Source: Anaerolineae bacterium
GTDB taxonomy: Bacteria; Chloroflexota; Anaerolineae; Anaerolineales; UBA11579
Length of the DNA stretch: 41,480 nucleotides
Assembly: GCA_004297445.1 (NCBI GenBank)
Contig: SCUK01000057.1
Span: 1 to 41,480 of the forward strand
Direction of reading: 5' to 3'
The notes under the pieces were generated by a model, which was not told the DNA's origin, made no database searches, and saw only the letters and a program-made list of their open reading frames with translations. The position numbers were made by a program, and so were the translations under genes. Positions 1 through 8,667 of this stretch are shown one piece after another (the stretch's first letter is position 1; each line of letters starts with the position of its first letter).

Positions 1-2190
1 CGGAGAAGCTGAACGATGAGCAGGTGGCCGAGGCGTTGCAGGCGGCGCTGGCGATTGGGGATGAGGGTGCTCGGGCGGGTGCGCTAACCGGGCTGGCGGA
101 GAAGCTGAACGATGAGCAGGTGGCCGATGCATTTCAGGCGGCGCTGAGGATCCGGGATGAGGAGGCGCGGGCCGAGGCGCTAACCGGGCTGAAGGAGAAG
201 TTGAACGAAGAGCAGGTAGCCAAGGCGCTGCAGGCAGTGTTGGCGATTGGCGATCAGGGGGCGCGGGCCGAGGCGCTAACCGGGCTGGCGGAGCAACTAG
301 GAGGAAGCGAACGAGAACAGGTGGTGACCAAGGCGTTGAGGGCCGCGCAGGCGATACGGGATGGGCAGGCGCGAGCCAAGGCGCTAACAGGGCTGGTAGA
401 GAAGCTGAACGAAGAGCAGGTGGCCGAGGCGTTGAGTGTGGCGCTGATGATTGGGGATAGAAGGGCGCGGGCCGAGGCGCTATCCGGGCTGGCGAAGAAG
501 CTGAACTACCAGCAGGTGGCCAAGGCGATGGAGGCGGCGCTGGCGATTGGGGATGGGCAGGCGCGGGCCATCGCGCTATCCGGTCTGGTGGAGCAACTAG
601 GAGGAAGCGAACGAGATCAGGTGATGGCCGAGGCATTTCAGGCGGCGCTGGGGATCCGGGATGAAGAGGCGCGGGCCGGGGCGTTATCCGGGCTCGCGGA
701 GAAGCTGAACGATGAGCAGGTGGCCGAGGCGTTGCAGGCGGCGCTGGCGATTGGGGATGAGGGTGCTCGGGCGGGTGCGCTAACCGGGCTGGCGGAGAAG
801 CTGAACGACGAGCAGGTAGCCAAGGCGCTGCAGGCAGTGCTGGTGATTGGCGATCAGGAGGCGCGGGCTGAGGCTCTATCCGTGCTGGCTTCGAAACTGG
901 GAGGAAGCGAACGAGATCAGGTGATGGCCGAGGCATTTCAGGCAGCGCTGGCGATTGGAGATGGGCAGGCGCGGGCCGAGGCGCTCTCCGGGCTAGTGGA
1001 GCAACTAGGAGGAAGAGAACGAGATCAGGTGGTAGCCAAGGCATTGAGGGCCGCGCAGGCGATACGGGATGGGCAGGCGCGGGCCAAGGCTCTATCCGGG
1101 CTGGCTGCGAAGCTGAGAGGAAGCGAACGAGATCAGGTGATGGCCAAGGCGTTGAGGGCGGCGCTGGCGATCCGGGATGAGGGTGCGCGGGCCAAGGCGC
1201 TAACCGGGCTGGCGGAGAAGCTGAACGAAGAGCAGGTGGCCGAGGCGTTGCAGGCGGCGCTGGCGATTAGGAGTATGAGGGCGAGAGTCGAAGCGCTCTG
1301 CGGTCTGGTGGAGCAACTAGGAGGAAGCGAACGAGATCAGGTGATGGCCGAGGCATTTCAGGCAGCGCTGGCGATTGGGGATGAAGAGGCGCGGGCCGGG
1401 GCATTATCCGGGCTGGCGGAGAATCTGAACGACGAGCAGGTATCCAAGGCGCTGCAGGCAGTGCTGGCGATCCGGGATGAGGGTGCGCGAGCCAGGGCGC
1501 TAACCGGGCTGGCGGAGAATCTGAACGACGAGCAGGTGGCCCAGGCGTTGAGTGTGGCGCTGGTGATTGAGGATAGAAGGGCGCGGGCCGAAGCGCTAAT
1601 CGGGCTTGCGAAGAAGCTGAACGACCAGCAGGTGGCCGAGGCATTTCAGGCGGCGCTGGCGATTGCGGACGAGGAGCCGCTGGGGGTCGAGCCGCTCTCC
1701 AAAGCGTTGAGGAACCCGCTGGCGTTCGGGTATGGGCAGGCGGCTGCCATCGCGCTATCCGGGCTTGCGAAGAAGCTGAACGACCAGCAGGTGGCCAAGG
1801 CGTTGAGTGTGGCGCTGGTGATTCGGGATAGAAGGGCGCGGGCCGAGGCGCTAACCGGGCTAGCGGAAAAGCTGAGTGGAAGCGAACGCGAACAGGCATT
1901 GAGCGAGGCGCTGCAGGCGGCGCTGGCGATTAGGGACGAGTGGGCGCGGGCCGAGGCGCTAACCGGGCTGGCGGAAAAGCTGAGTGGAAGCGAACGCGAA
2001 CAGGCATTGAGCAAGGCGCTGCAGGCGGCGCTGGCGATTAGGGACGAGTGGGCGCGGGCCTTGACGTTTTCCAATCTGGCGGAGAATCTGAACGACAAGC
2101 AGGTGGCTGAGGCATTTCAGGCGGCGCTGGCGATTGAGGATAGAAGGGCGCGGGCCGAGGCGCTAATCCGGCTTGCGAAGAAGCTGAACG
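1..2190 (+). repeat. In-frame coding tandem repeats of 96 and 108 bp
   Basis: The coding sequence consists of units of 96 bp (32 codons) and 108 bp (36 codons). Bases 1-112 recur without a mismatch at 697-808, an offset of 696 bp, which points to a block duplication of several units. Near the 3' end two 108-bp units starting at about 1871 and 1979 are nearly identical. All units keep frame, so copy-number change would lengthen or shorten the solenoid without breaking the protein. Confidence 0.85.
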
Positions 2191-2483
2191 ACGAATATCT
2201 AATGAAATTTTCTCAGATGTGCATTGAACTTGGCAATGCTGAATTGCTTAGGATGATCGCAAAACTACCAAGAATCGAAGATATCCTGACCGGTGAAGAG
2301 AAGAGATTGTTTGTTCGTGAGGTTTTTGATGCATTTTCGCGTACCCATCCAGAACCGTTGCTTAAAGCGTTGGTTGCTGTGCTTCCCATTCTTTCCATGG
2401 TAGAGGGAGGGGAAGGCCTTTATCAGATAGCAGTATCTATTTCGGACGTCCCGCGCTGGCGCTGGGAATTCAATGAAGAATAA
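3..2483 (+). CDS. HEAT-like tandem repeat protein, 5' end outside window
   Basis: The reading frame is open from the first full codon, so the true start lies left of the window. About 21 alpha-helical repeats are visible, each with a core like ARAEALTGLAEKL followed by a second helix like VAEALQAALAIRDE. Two unit lengths alternate: 32 residues (linker LNDEQ) and 36 residues (linker GGSERDQ). This resembles HEAT/PBS-lyase-type solenoids, which usually act as protein-binding scaffolds. The last 90 or so residues leave the repeat pattern (from about position 2195) and read as a non-repetitive helical cap. Nucleotide identity between copies is very high, so the array has expanded or homogenised recently. 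In related bacterial proteins such solenoids often form the sensor half of larger NTPase or protease proteins, but any N-terminal effector domain lies outside this window. The function is unknown. Confidence 0.8.
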   Translation, partial: EKLNDEQVAEALQAALAIGDEGARAGALTGLAEKLNDEQVADAFQAALRIRDEEARAEALTGLKEKLNEEQVAKALQAVLAIGDQGARAEALTGLAEQLGGSEREQVVTKALRAAQAIRDGQARAKALTGLVEKLNEEQVAEALSVALMIGDRRARAEALSGLAKKLNYQQVAKAMEAALAIGDGQARAIALSGLVEQLGGSERDQVMAEAFQAALGIRDEEARAGALSGLAEKLNDEQVAEALQAALAIGDEGARAGALTGLAEKLNDEQVAKALQAVLVIGDQEARAEALSVLASKLGGSERDQVMAEAFQAALAIGDGQARAEALSGLVEQLGGRERDQVVAKALRAAQAIRDGQARAKALSGLAAKLRGSERDQVMAKALRAALAIRDEGARAKALTGLAEKLNEEQVAEALQAALAIRSMRARVEALCGLVEQLGGSERDQVMAEAFQAALAIGDEEARAGALSGLAENLNDEQVSKALQAVLAIRDEGARARALTGLAENLNDEQVAQALSVALVIEDRRARAEALIGLAKKLNDQQVAEAFQAALAIADEEPLGVEPLSKALRNPLAFGYGQAAAIALSGLAKKLNDQQVAKALSVALVIRDRRARAEALTGLAEKLSGSEREQALSEALQAALAIRDEWARAEALTGLAEKLSGSEREQALSKALQAALAIRDEWARALTFSNLAENLNDKQVAEAFQAALAIEDRRARAEALIRLAKKLNDEYLMKFSQMCIELGNAELLRMIAKLPRIEDILTGEEKRLFVREVFDAFSRTHPEPLLKALVAVLPILSMVEGGEGLYQIAVSISDVPRWRWEFNEE

Positions 2484-3136
2484 TCTCATAACCCCCGGCT
2501 TTGGCTGAATCAGGGTTCTGACGTTTCAGCGGCCACAGTTCCATCTGCCGCACCGCCCCGGTCACCAGACTCCGCACCGCCGGCTCGTCCAGCCCCAGCG
2601 GCACCAGCAGCCCGTGCAATGAGCGCGCCAGCAACCGCCGGTAGCGGGCGTGGTCCAGCTCGGCCGGCGCGGGCGCGGACGGCAGCCCACCAGGCCCGCG
2701 CCCCTGGCGGCTGGACTTTGATATAGAGCAGCCCGACGCTCTGCCCGACCTGCACATCTTTCCCCGCGGCGCGCAGCTGCCGGGCGGCCGCCCCGGACGC
2801 AGACCGGCCGCGGTACTCGTCCGGCTCGCGGGTCAATTTCCGCCATACGACCAGGTCTTCCAGCGGGGCACGCCCGGCCTGCAGAGCCGCCACCGCCTGC
2901 CCGGCCAGCGCCACAATGTCGGGCAGGGCGGTGTCCAGTGGCCGGTCGCGTGAGTCGCCCGCCAGCGCGGCCAGCGCCGCGGCTTCCACCCGGGCGATCC
3001 AGTCCGACGTGTCGCTCCGGCGCTGGGCCAGCCCGCGGATTTTGAGCGTGCCGTCCAAGAACTTGCCGAAGTAACGGTTGGCGGCCCCGATGCGCGGGTT
3101 GCCCTTGGCTGGCACAAACGCCATCCACTCGAAGAC
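2470..3136 (-). pseudogene. Family B DNA polymerase, C-terminal remnant, frameshifted
   Basis: On the minus strand, bases 3136 down to about 2700 encode a stretch typical of the end of family B DNA polymerases: a FEWMAFVP segment, then NRYFGKFLDGTLKIRGL, an RR.DT motif, and LTREPDEYR with AARQLRAAGK and a GQSVGLLYIK strand in the thumb region. Homology then continues in another frame (about 2700-2470) as ELDHARYRRLLARSLHGLL, so there is a frameshift near 2690-2715, in a C/G-rich run. Upstream the frame closes at a TGA near 3200, and the palm, exonuclease and N-terminal domains are absent. This is a 5'-truncated, frameshifted gene fragment of about 220 residues out of a usual 750 or more. Its high GC contrasts with the AT-richer genes to the right, so the truncation point probably marks the edge of an insertion or deletion. 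Its last 14 bases overlap the convergent repeat gene. Confidence 0.75.
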
Positions 3137-3251
3137 GCCAGTACCGTTTCGACTCGAGGAACTCTGAGGAGTTACCGCTCTTTCCGAGATCTCTCAGCGG
3201 GAATCGGCGACCGGCTAGTGATTGAGGCTACAACCTAACATCTGGATCTGG

Positions 3252-5372
3252 TTAATCGGGAAATAGCCACCGAAGAAAACGCAAATCAGCTGGTATTTCA
3301 TGGACGAGAATATCTCTAACGCCAATCAAGAAGATGGCGGCTAACATCCACCATATGCTATTGATATTGATTTCCGCAATTGTGCGTCCGTATGTATTCC
3401 ATTGCGGAAGGATAGCGATAAACACCGCGAATTGCAGAACAAATACACATATAGAAAGTCGTAAGATCAGACGGGTTCCGCGATCTGTCTTGGAATCTAG
3501 GTGAAGATACTTTTCGACGGCCATTATCTCTGATAGTGTTTGTGGCCGCGAGGCGCCTGAATATATATAGTGTCGGCGGCTGTTGTAGGAATAAGGGGCG
3601 TAAAAGGCTGGCACGGCATTCTTCAGGATTATGGCGAGGGCTGTCCTTGAATTTCCAAATTGAAAACGGAGTTTTGAGAGTACAAGGACAGTCGCCAAGT
3701 CGGGAACAAATCTGAAAAAAGAATTGGCAAACAGCCTGTTGGGTTCTTCCCAATCCTTAATGCAGGACTTCGCGACTTTTGGATTCAGAGATGCATGAAT
3801 GCTAGGATCTTGTGTAATACATTCAGCGACCAAGTGCCCGTATCCTGTCAACTTCCAAACCTCGGGTTTGGGTTCGCAAACGAGACCGAGGTCTCTTAGG
3901 TAAACGAGCGCTTGCTTGATGATCGAGAAGTCGCCAAAATTTGCTGCAACCAATAATCTATGCGTCGAATACTTGTCTATGTCCAGAATTGTTGTGGACT
4001 GGTAAAGAAAGCAGTACAGCCGTTTCGAATCGGTGGACGATACTTCTAATTGTTCCACAGTCGTTCTGATTGTCGAGATCTTGCTCTCAGGACGTTCTAG
4101 AGATTTCCCCTCAGCGTGAGCCTTGAACTGCTCTGGCTCATTGATGCTGGTGCCCAACGTCCCAGACTGAGACCCACCTTGCCCAACTGCGAGTGGCGCT
4201 TGTACAGGAGCAACATCATCAGTATAGGATCTCTTGTCCATCTCCTCGACTTCAAAAGGAGATCTGTGCTCCGCACGTGTCGGTCGCGTTACTTCTGGGG
4301 CAGTCTTCTTAGCAACCGGTTCCCTATCATTTTCGTTGCCGTCACCTTCGGGTTTGAACTGGATGGGGCTCTTTTCTTCCCTTTTCATTCTTCCGGATCG
4401 TTCTTGAAACGACTCAATCCCCGGAATCGTGGGTACTTTCCATTTCTTCAGCCCTGCGACAAGATCCGATGCTAACGGCGAGTTTATTATCAGAGGGTTG
4501 ATATCTGGAATAAACTCCTCTAGGGCAGATAGCTGGGCAGCTGATGTGACATTGTCAACCAACCAGAGAACGGGTTTCTTGGAAGCCAACTCTCTAACTA
4601 AGAGATTAATGGTCTGCCCAGTCCTAAGGGTGTGGTTGGTTACTTCAGCGGTGGAAATCCCAAATACAGATTGAACGACGACTCCTGCAATATCCTGATT
4701 CTCGCCGGTTAAGCGAAGATATCGACAGTTAAATGGAATTCTCGGGGCGCCAGTCTTAGTTGTCGGGGTAAACGAGTTTTTCTGGAAAAACACCGCCAGT
4801 TCTGGTAAGTATCGGCCGATGTCGATTGCAAATCGGGAGACAGGTTTGAGCAAGTGAGAAACTCCTATCCCAAATTCTGGTATGACACTTCGCGAGGCGG
4901 GAGGTTCTTGCGGAGTAGCGAGGAATACGATTTCTAGCAGACTTTTCACATCTTTTGCGCTAAGTTTTTTGTGCATGGCGACCCAGGCCAAAACCTCTTT
5001 GGTTGCCTCTTGTAGGCGTCCCAACTCTCCCGCTCGCCGGATGGTCAATTTACAAATTTCCATAAAGCAGGTTTTGGAAGGGTTTCTTGAACCAGAGAAC
5101 GAATTGACGAATACCCCTTCTTTCATTCTGCCTTCAACAAGCAGTATTGCCCTAATTTTCTTGCCGGGAAAAAGAACACTTTCCAAGTATGTTGCTATTG
5201 CAGAAGCGAGAGGTGTACGCTTGGCTGTTCTGGTGGACACTGGCATCCCTCGTAGACTGAAACGGAGTCTTAATATTGTTAACATTTTCGCACAAATCTG
5301 CAAAATCATGTTCACAGAATCGACCACTGGTGTTAAGTCACCCCTTATTGTTTTGTTAACTGTTTGGTTCAT
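3252..5372 (-). CDS. Unknown protein with winged-helix-like segment and two C-terminal membrane helices
   Basis: This 706-residue protein is not recognised. Residues 45-330 look like a globular alpha/beta domain. They are followed by a charged, low-complexity linker (about 340-440, rich in K, E, P and S). A segment around residues 455-530 (RLYCFLYQSTTILDIDKYST through ALVYLRDLGLV) could be a winged-helix fold. Two hydrophobic stretches near residues 640-665 and 672-695 are probable membrane helices. The first ATG has no clear ribosome binding site. Internal methionines at residues 22, 30 and 43 are alternatives, and the last is followed by sequence with more typical composition. The gene is divergent from the Tn7-like operon, with only about 130 bp between start codons, so it may belong to the same mobile element. 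Whether it is cargo, a target-site protein or a remnant host gene cannot be told from sequence alone. Confidence 0.6.
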   Translation of the reverse strand: MNQTVNKTIRGDLTPVVDSVNMILQICAKMLTILRLRFSLRGMPVSTRTAKRTPLASAIATYLESVLFPGKKIRAILLVEGRMKEGVFVNSFSGSRNPSKTCFMEICKLTIRRAGELGRLQEATKEVLAWVAMHKKLSAKDVKSLLEIVFLATPQEPPASRSVIPEFGIGVSHLLKPVSRFAIDIGRYLPELAVFFQKNSFTPTTKTGAPRIPFNCRYLRLTGENQDIAGVVVQSVFGISTAEVTNHTLRTGQTINLLVRELASKKPVLWLVDNVTSAAQLSALEEFIPDINPLIINSPLASDLVAGLKKWKVPTIPGIESFQERSGRMKREEKSPIQFKPEGDGNENDREPVAKKTAPEVTRPTRAEHRSPFEVEEMDKRSYTDDVAPVQAPLAVGQGGSQSGTLGTSINEPEQFKAHAEGKSLERPESKISTIRTTVEQLEVSSTDSKRLYCFLYQSTTILDIDKYSTHRLLVAANFGDFSIIKQALVYLRDLGLVCEPKPEVWKLTGYGHLVAECITQDPSIHASLNPKVAKSCIKDWEEPNRLFANSFFRFVPDLATVLVLSKLRFQFGNSRTALAIILKNAVPAFYAPYSYNSRRHYIYSGASRPQTLSEIMAVEKYLHLDSKTDRGTRLILRLSICVFVLQFAVFIAILPQWNTYGRTIAEININSIWWMLAAIFLIGVRDILVHEIPADLRFLRWLFPD

Positions 5373-5505
5373 TTCTGTGAATCAGATGACCGATACATAG
5401 GGAGATAATTAGGTTATCCAAATTCCAATGCGTATATCGTTGCAGAAGATCTTGCTCTCACCACCAAACCGAGACAATTCCCTCAGCACGAATAGGAGAG
5501 AGGCC
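5373..5505. promoter_or_regulatory. Divergent intergenic region of the Tn7-like module
   Basis: This 133-bp AT-rich gap separates the minus-strand unknown gene from the plus-strand transposition operon, so it should hold both promoters. It is also a candidate location for a transposon end, because in Tn7-type elements tnsA lies close to one end. I could not identify a convincing -35/-10 pair or repeated transposase-binding sites here. The role is inferred from position only. Confidence 0.3.
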
Positions 5506-5805
5506 ATGAATGCAACTGGTACCCAAATCGATTTTGATCTTGTCGATATACAAGGTCGCCGACTCGCGCGGAAAGCTTACATCCTAGCCCTTGTCGACAC
5601 GCGCTCAAGATCCCTTCTTGGATTCAAAATTCTTAACGTTAGAGAGGAGCGCATCCTTGGTGTTTTCAGGTGGTTGGTCAGGTCGCTCGGGAATAGCGCT
5701 ATATTTTGTAGCCTCGCCCCTTGGCTAGATGAGCTTTATGCCAGGTATGTGACTCGGCTGGTTTCCTGGGAGGGTCGCTATGCCGCCAGGAAAACTTCCA
5801 AATAA
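5506..5805 (+). CDS. Truncated DDE (integrase-core-like) mini-protein ahead of tnsA
   Basis: The 99-residue product starts at an ATG preceded by AGGAGAG. Residues 7-45 (IDFDLVD, then ILALVDTRSRSLLGFKI) match the first beta strands and helix of the RNase H-fold integrase core of TnsB-type transposases. The equivalent stretch of the TnsB in this operon reads IDIHLVDD and LTMLIDAFSRSIVGFAI. The first catalytic Asp position is kept. The rest of the domain, including the second Asp and the Glu, is missing, so it cannot be an active transposase. It overlaps the tnsA start by 26 bp, as a translationally coupled first gene would. It is either a decayed second TnsB or a retained small partner protein; a frame open from 5428 allows an N-terminal extension. 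Confidence 0.5.
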   Translation: MNATGTQIDFDLVDIQGRRLARKAYILALVDTRSRSLLGFKILNVREERILGVFRWLVRSLGNSAIFCSLAPWLDELYARYVTRLVSWEGRYAARKTSK

Positions 5806-6463
5806 CAAGCGCGTCCCGCGCTCCACCGGCCGAAACATTCGTATTATGACCACGGATGATCACGGCAATTCGGTTTGGTGCGAATCGAATCTGGAGTTCA
5901 TGCATATTGTGAGAACTCGGCAGCGTCTGCCGGGCGCCGAAATTGTGAGTCAACCAGAGCGAATCGAATTTCAGGACGAGGACGAAAAACGGCATACCTA
6001 CGTTCCTGACTTTAAGATCACCCCACCTGGCGAACAGTCGCAAATCCACGAGGTAGGTCTCGAGATGCGACGCTCGGACCCGCGAATTAGCCAGCGCGAA
6101 CAGGCTGCTCGCAAACATTATCACGCCGCAGACACCGAATATATCGTGTCCACAGACCGATCTTTACCTAACCCGACTGAGTGGGCAAACATCCAAGTGC
6201 AATATAGTTTTCGGGCTCCAAGCTCCGCGGAACCTGCCGCAGTGGAGACAGTAATTGAGCTGCTCACCGACCAGTCTCCACAGGCACTTAGTGATTTGGT
6301 TAATGCCGCTTCCTCGATCTCTGGAGTGCCATCGGGTCGAGTTGTTTCCACAATCTGCCACCTGCTCTGGAAACGCAAACTGGCAACGAGCCCCGACACT
6401 TTGATGTTTGTTCACGGCCAGATTTCACGCAAATCCAAAGTATGGATTGTTTCGGGGGGATGA
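5780..6463 (+). CDS. tnsA: TnsA-like endonuclease with atypical active site
   Basis: TnsA makes the 5'-strand cuts at the ends of Tn7-type transposons, working with TnsB. The 227-residue protein has the TnsA N-terminal nuclease pattern: WCESNLEF with the first catalytic Glu (E35), TYVPDFKI with the catalytic Asp (D77), then IHEVGLEMR where the family has an E/Q-x-K motif. Here the expected Lys is Gly93. Residues 150-220 probably form the C-terminal winged-helix domain that contacts TnsC in Tn7. The start has a GGGAGGG ribosome binding site 5 bp upstream and lies inside the end of the preceding mini-gene; the stop overlaps the tnsB start. Loss of the lysine suggests weak or no nuclease activity, which in Tn7 mutants changes cut-and-paste movement to replicative. 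The family call is fairly secure; loss of activity is inferred. Confidence 0.75.
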   Translation: MPPGKLPNNKRVPRSTGRNIRIMTTDDHGNSVWCESNLEFMHIVRTRQRLPGAEIVSQPERIEFQDEDEKRHTYVPDFKITPPGEQSQIHEVGLEMRRSDPRISQREQAARKHYHAADTEYIVSTDRSLPNPTEWANIQVQYSFRAPSSAEPAAVETVIELLTDQSPQALSDLVNAASSISGVPSGRVVSTICHLLWKRKLATSPDTLMFVHGQISRKSKVWIVSGG

Positions 6464-8667
6464 TGCCAACTTCAACCCAAAGTGCTGTAACTACAACATA
6501 TTTGGAATCGAATATCAGACCGGGAACATATGTTTATTGGGACCGCGTGATTTGGCATATCGAATCGTGGTCCCGGAGCGCGCCGGATGAGCTTCAGGTG
6601 GTCAATTACCTAACGGGAGATTCGAAACGACTTAGTCTAATGAAGGTGTTCGTGGATCGTCCGGAACAACCGGCTGCGATCTTTCGGAATACGGTAGCCG
6701 AGATCGAGGACGAAATCTATGTCCAGCGCGTCCGATCCCAAGAGATTGTCGATTCTGCTGGGCTATCACCCAGGAGCCTAGAATTTGCAGATAAGGTCAT
6801 CCGAACTGTTGAGCATGTCCGCAGATACTGTTCAACCGCGGCGATGACTGCCAGGATTCGCGGCGAAGAATTCAGCGTGGTTGAGGCCAAGCTGAAGGCG
6901 TTGGAAGAACTCGGCGGGCCTGTTGGAAAAAGCCAGTTCTATGCATGGGAGAGTTGGTATGACCAGGCAAGCGGAGATCGGGCTAAGATCGCTGCAACTT
7001 GCCGCCGTTCCGATAAGGGCAAAGCGCGAACTACGTCCAATCAGGAACATCTGCTGGACACGTTTATCATGCGTTATAAGGTTGGAGGAAGAAAGCGGAG
7101 GAAATTGAGAAATCAGACCGTTACGACATTCGTGCGCGAAACGCTAACCCGGACGGGAAACCTTTGGATAGATAGAAGCAAATGCGGAAAAGCTATCCCT
7201 TCTGGACTGGTTGATTCTCTTCTCGATCCAGAAATCCCGATTGCCAGCATTCTTGCCAATCTAGACTACGCACCCTTGCTCTCAAAAATTGAACCGCCCA
7301 GCGATACTGTAATTTCAGATTACTGCAACTGGTACAGGGCGTCTCCAACTTCTGCCGCTGCCCAAATCCGCAGCCGAGCAGATCGGGAGGAGTGGGAGTC
7401 GCAGTTCATGGTATTTGACCAATTCGTGCATCTCGCGCAGTTTCCGAATCAATATGTGTTCGCGGATTACTGGGAAATTGATATTCACCTGGTAGATGAC
7501 GAGACTCGTTCAATAGTATATAAAGTTTGGCTGACCATGCTGATCGACGCGTTTTCTCGATCAATCGTGGGATTCGCAATCCATGACCATGCGCCCAGAA
7601 TTGAGTCAATCCAAACTGCCTTATTGCATGCCATCTATCCAAAAACCTCCCATCTTGAATGGGGAATTGAAGAAGATTGGTCTTGTTATGGAAGTCCGCG
7701 CGCGCTCTTCTTGGACAACGCCTGGGCCAATCTGAGTGGCAGCCTTCGAAACTTGAGCCGGCACATCAGCCGGGGTGGGCAGTTTCCAACAATTGACCTC
7801 GTGTTCCGCCCGCCTTATAAGGCGAGGTATGGGGCCATCATCGAGAGGATTTTCCTGAATTTCCATGGGTGGGTAACCGAATATCTTGATGGAGCAATCT
7901 TGGGAACGTCGCCTCGAGCTGTGGCTCAGTCGAGAAGAAGCGCAGTTCTCCTATTTGAGGACCTCAACGAGAGCATTCATAGGCTGGTGGTGAAGTATCA
8001 ACACACCTATCACTCCGAGCTTGGGATGACGCCGCATGAGAAATGGATGGAAGGGATCGCTTTGGTTGGGCCAGAAAAAGTTCCACCGCGTACGAGGGAG
8101 ATAGAACTCCTTTTTATGCGTGAATACCACCAACCTCGGAAGATTCTTCGACAAGGTGTATCTATTTTTGGAGAGAAATACGGCGCACGGGATTCTGCGG
8201 CTATTCCACGCTATTTCCCGCCCGACAAAACTGAGGACAAGCCTAGTAGTCTGCGCCAACGACTGATTCCTTACGCCATTAAATACGACCCTGATGACAT
8301 TTCCAGAATCTACGTATTCAACGATGGGGTCTTCGTTGGGGAATTGCCTATGAGAAAACGTCTCCTTCCCGATGGATCAACCAATCCGATTTCATTGGCC
8401 CAATTGAAGATAGCGAGAAAGCTCTCAAAAATTCATTCTGGCACAGCACGCGGTTGGATGGAGTTTGCCAAGGAAACGGAGGAGCGCGGTGTCCAACGGC
8501 GCCGGGAGCAGAAAAAGATCCGGAATGAGCTCATCCAAAAAGCTAATGGCACTTCTCCATCGATTGGCGATATGAAGAGTTTGGACGAGTTGTTGCAGTC
8601 GGGAATTATCAATCTAAATGAGGCATACACGCGAAACCTCCAGACCACTGTGGAGGACGTGAAATGA
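6460..8667 (+). CDS. tnsB: TnsB/TniA-like DDE transposase
   Basis: TnsB binds the transposon ends and carries out the 3'-end cleavage and strand transfer. The 735-residue protein has helical DNA-binding domains in its first 300 residues and an RNase H-fold integrase core with candidate DDE residues D341 (WEIDIHLVD), D419 (LFLDNAW) and E462 (ARYGAIIERIF). A C-terminal Mu-type beta-barrel-like region (about 545-620) follows, then a charged tail that in relatives contacts TnsC. The ATG at 6460 overlaps the tnsA stop as ATGATG after a G-rich stretch, so coupling is likely; an in-frame ATG at 6442 or 6463 is possible. The length is normal for the family and no disruption is visible, so this gene looks intact. 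Family membership is clear; assignment to TnsB rather than TniA rests on the tnsA neighbour. Confidence 0.88.
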   Translation: MMPTSTQSAVTTTYLESNIRPGTYVYWDRVIWHIESWSRSAPDELQVVNYLTGDSKRLSLMKVFVDRPEQPAAIFRNTVAEIEDEIYVQRVRSQEIVDSAGLSPRSLEFADKVIRTVEHVRRYCSTAAMTARIRGEEFSVVEAKLKALEELGGPVGKSQFYAWESWYDQASGDRAKIAATCRRSDKGKARTTSNQEHLLDTFIMRYKVGGRKRRKLRNQTVTTFVRETLTRTGNLWIDRSKCGKAIPSGLVDSLLDPEIPIASILANLDYAPLLSKIEPPSDTVISDYCNWYRASPTSAAAQIRSRADREEWESQFMVFDQFVHLAQFPNQYVFADYWEIDIHLVDDETRSIVYKVWLTMLIDAFSRSIVGFAIHDHAPRIESIQTALLHAIYPKTSHLEWGIEEDWSCYGSPRALFLDNAWANLSGSLRNLSRHISRGGQFPTIDLVFRPPYKARYGAIIERIFLNFHGWVTEYLDGAILGTSPRAVAQSRRSAVLLFEDLNESIHRLVVKYQHTYHSELGMTPHEKWMEGIALVGPEKVPPRTREIELLFMREYHQPRKILRQGVSIFGEKYGARDSAAIPRYFPPDKTEDKPSSLRQRLIPYAIKYDPDDISRIYVFNDGVFVGELPMRKRLLPDGSTNPISLAQLKIARKLSKIHSGTARGWMEFAKETEERGVQRRREQKKIRNELIQKANGTSPSIGDMKSLDELLQSGIINLNEAYTRNLQTTVEDVK

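Noticed and set aside
638..2098. Several minus-strand frames in the repeat gene
   Set aside because: They repeat Ser/Ala/Pro-rich units that are only the complement of the HEAT-like coding repeats.
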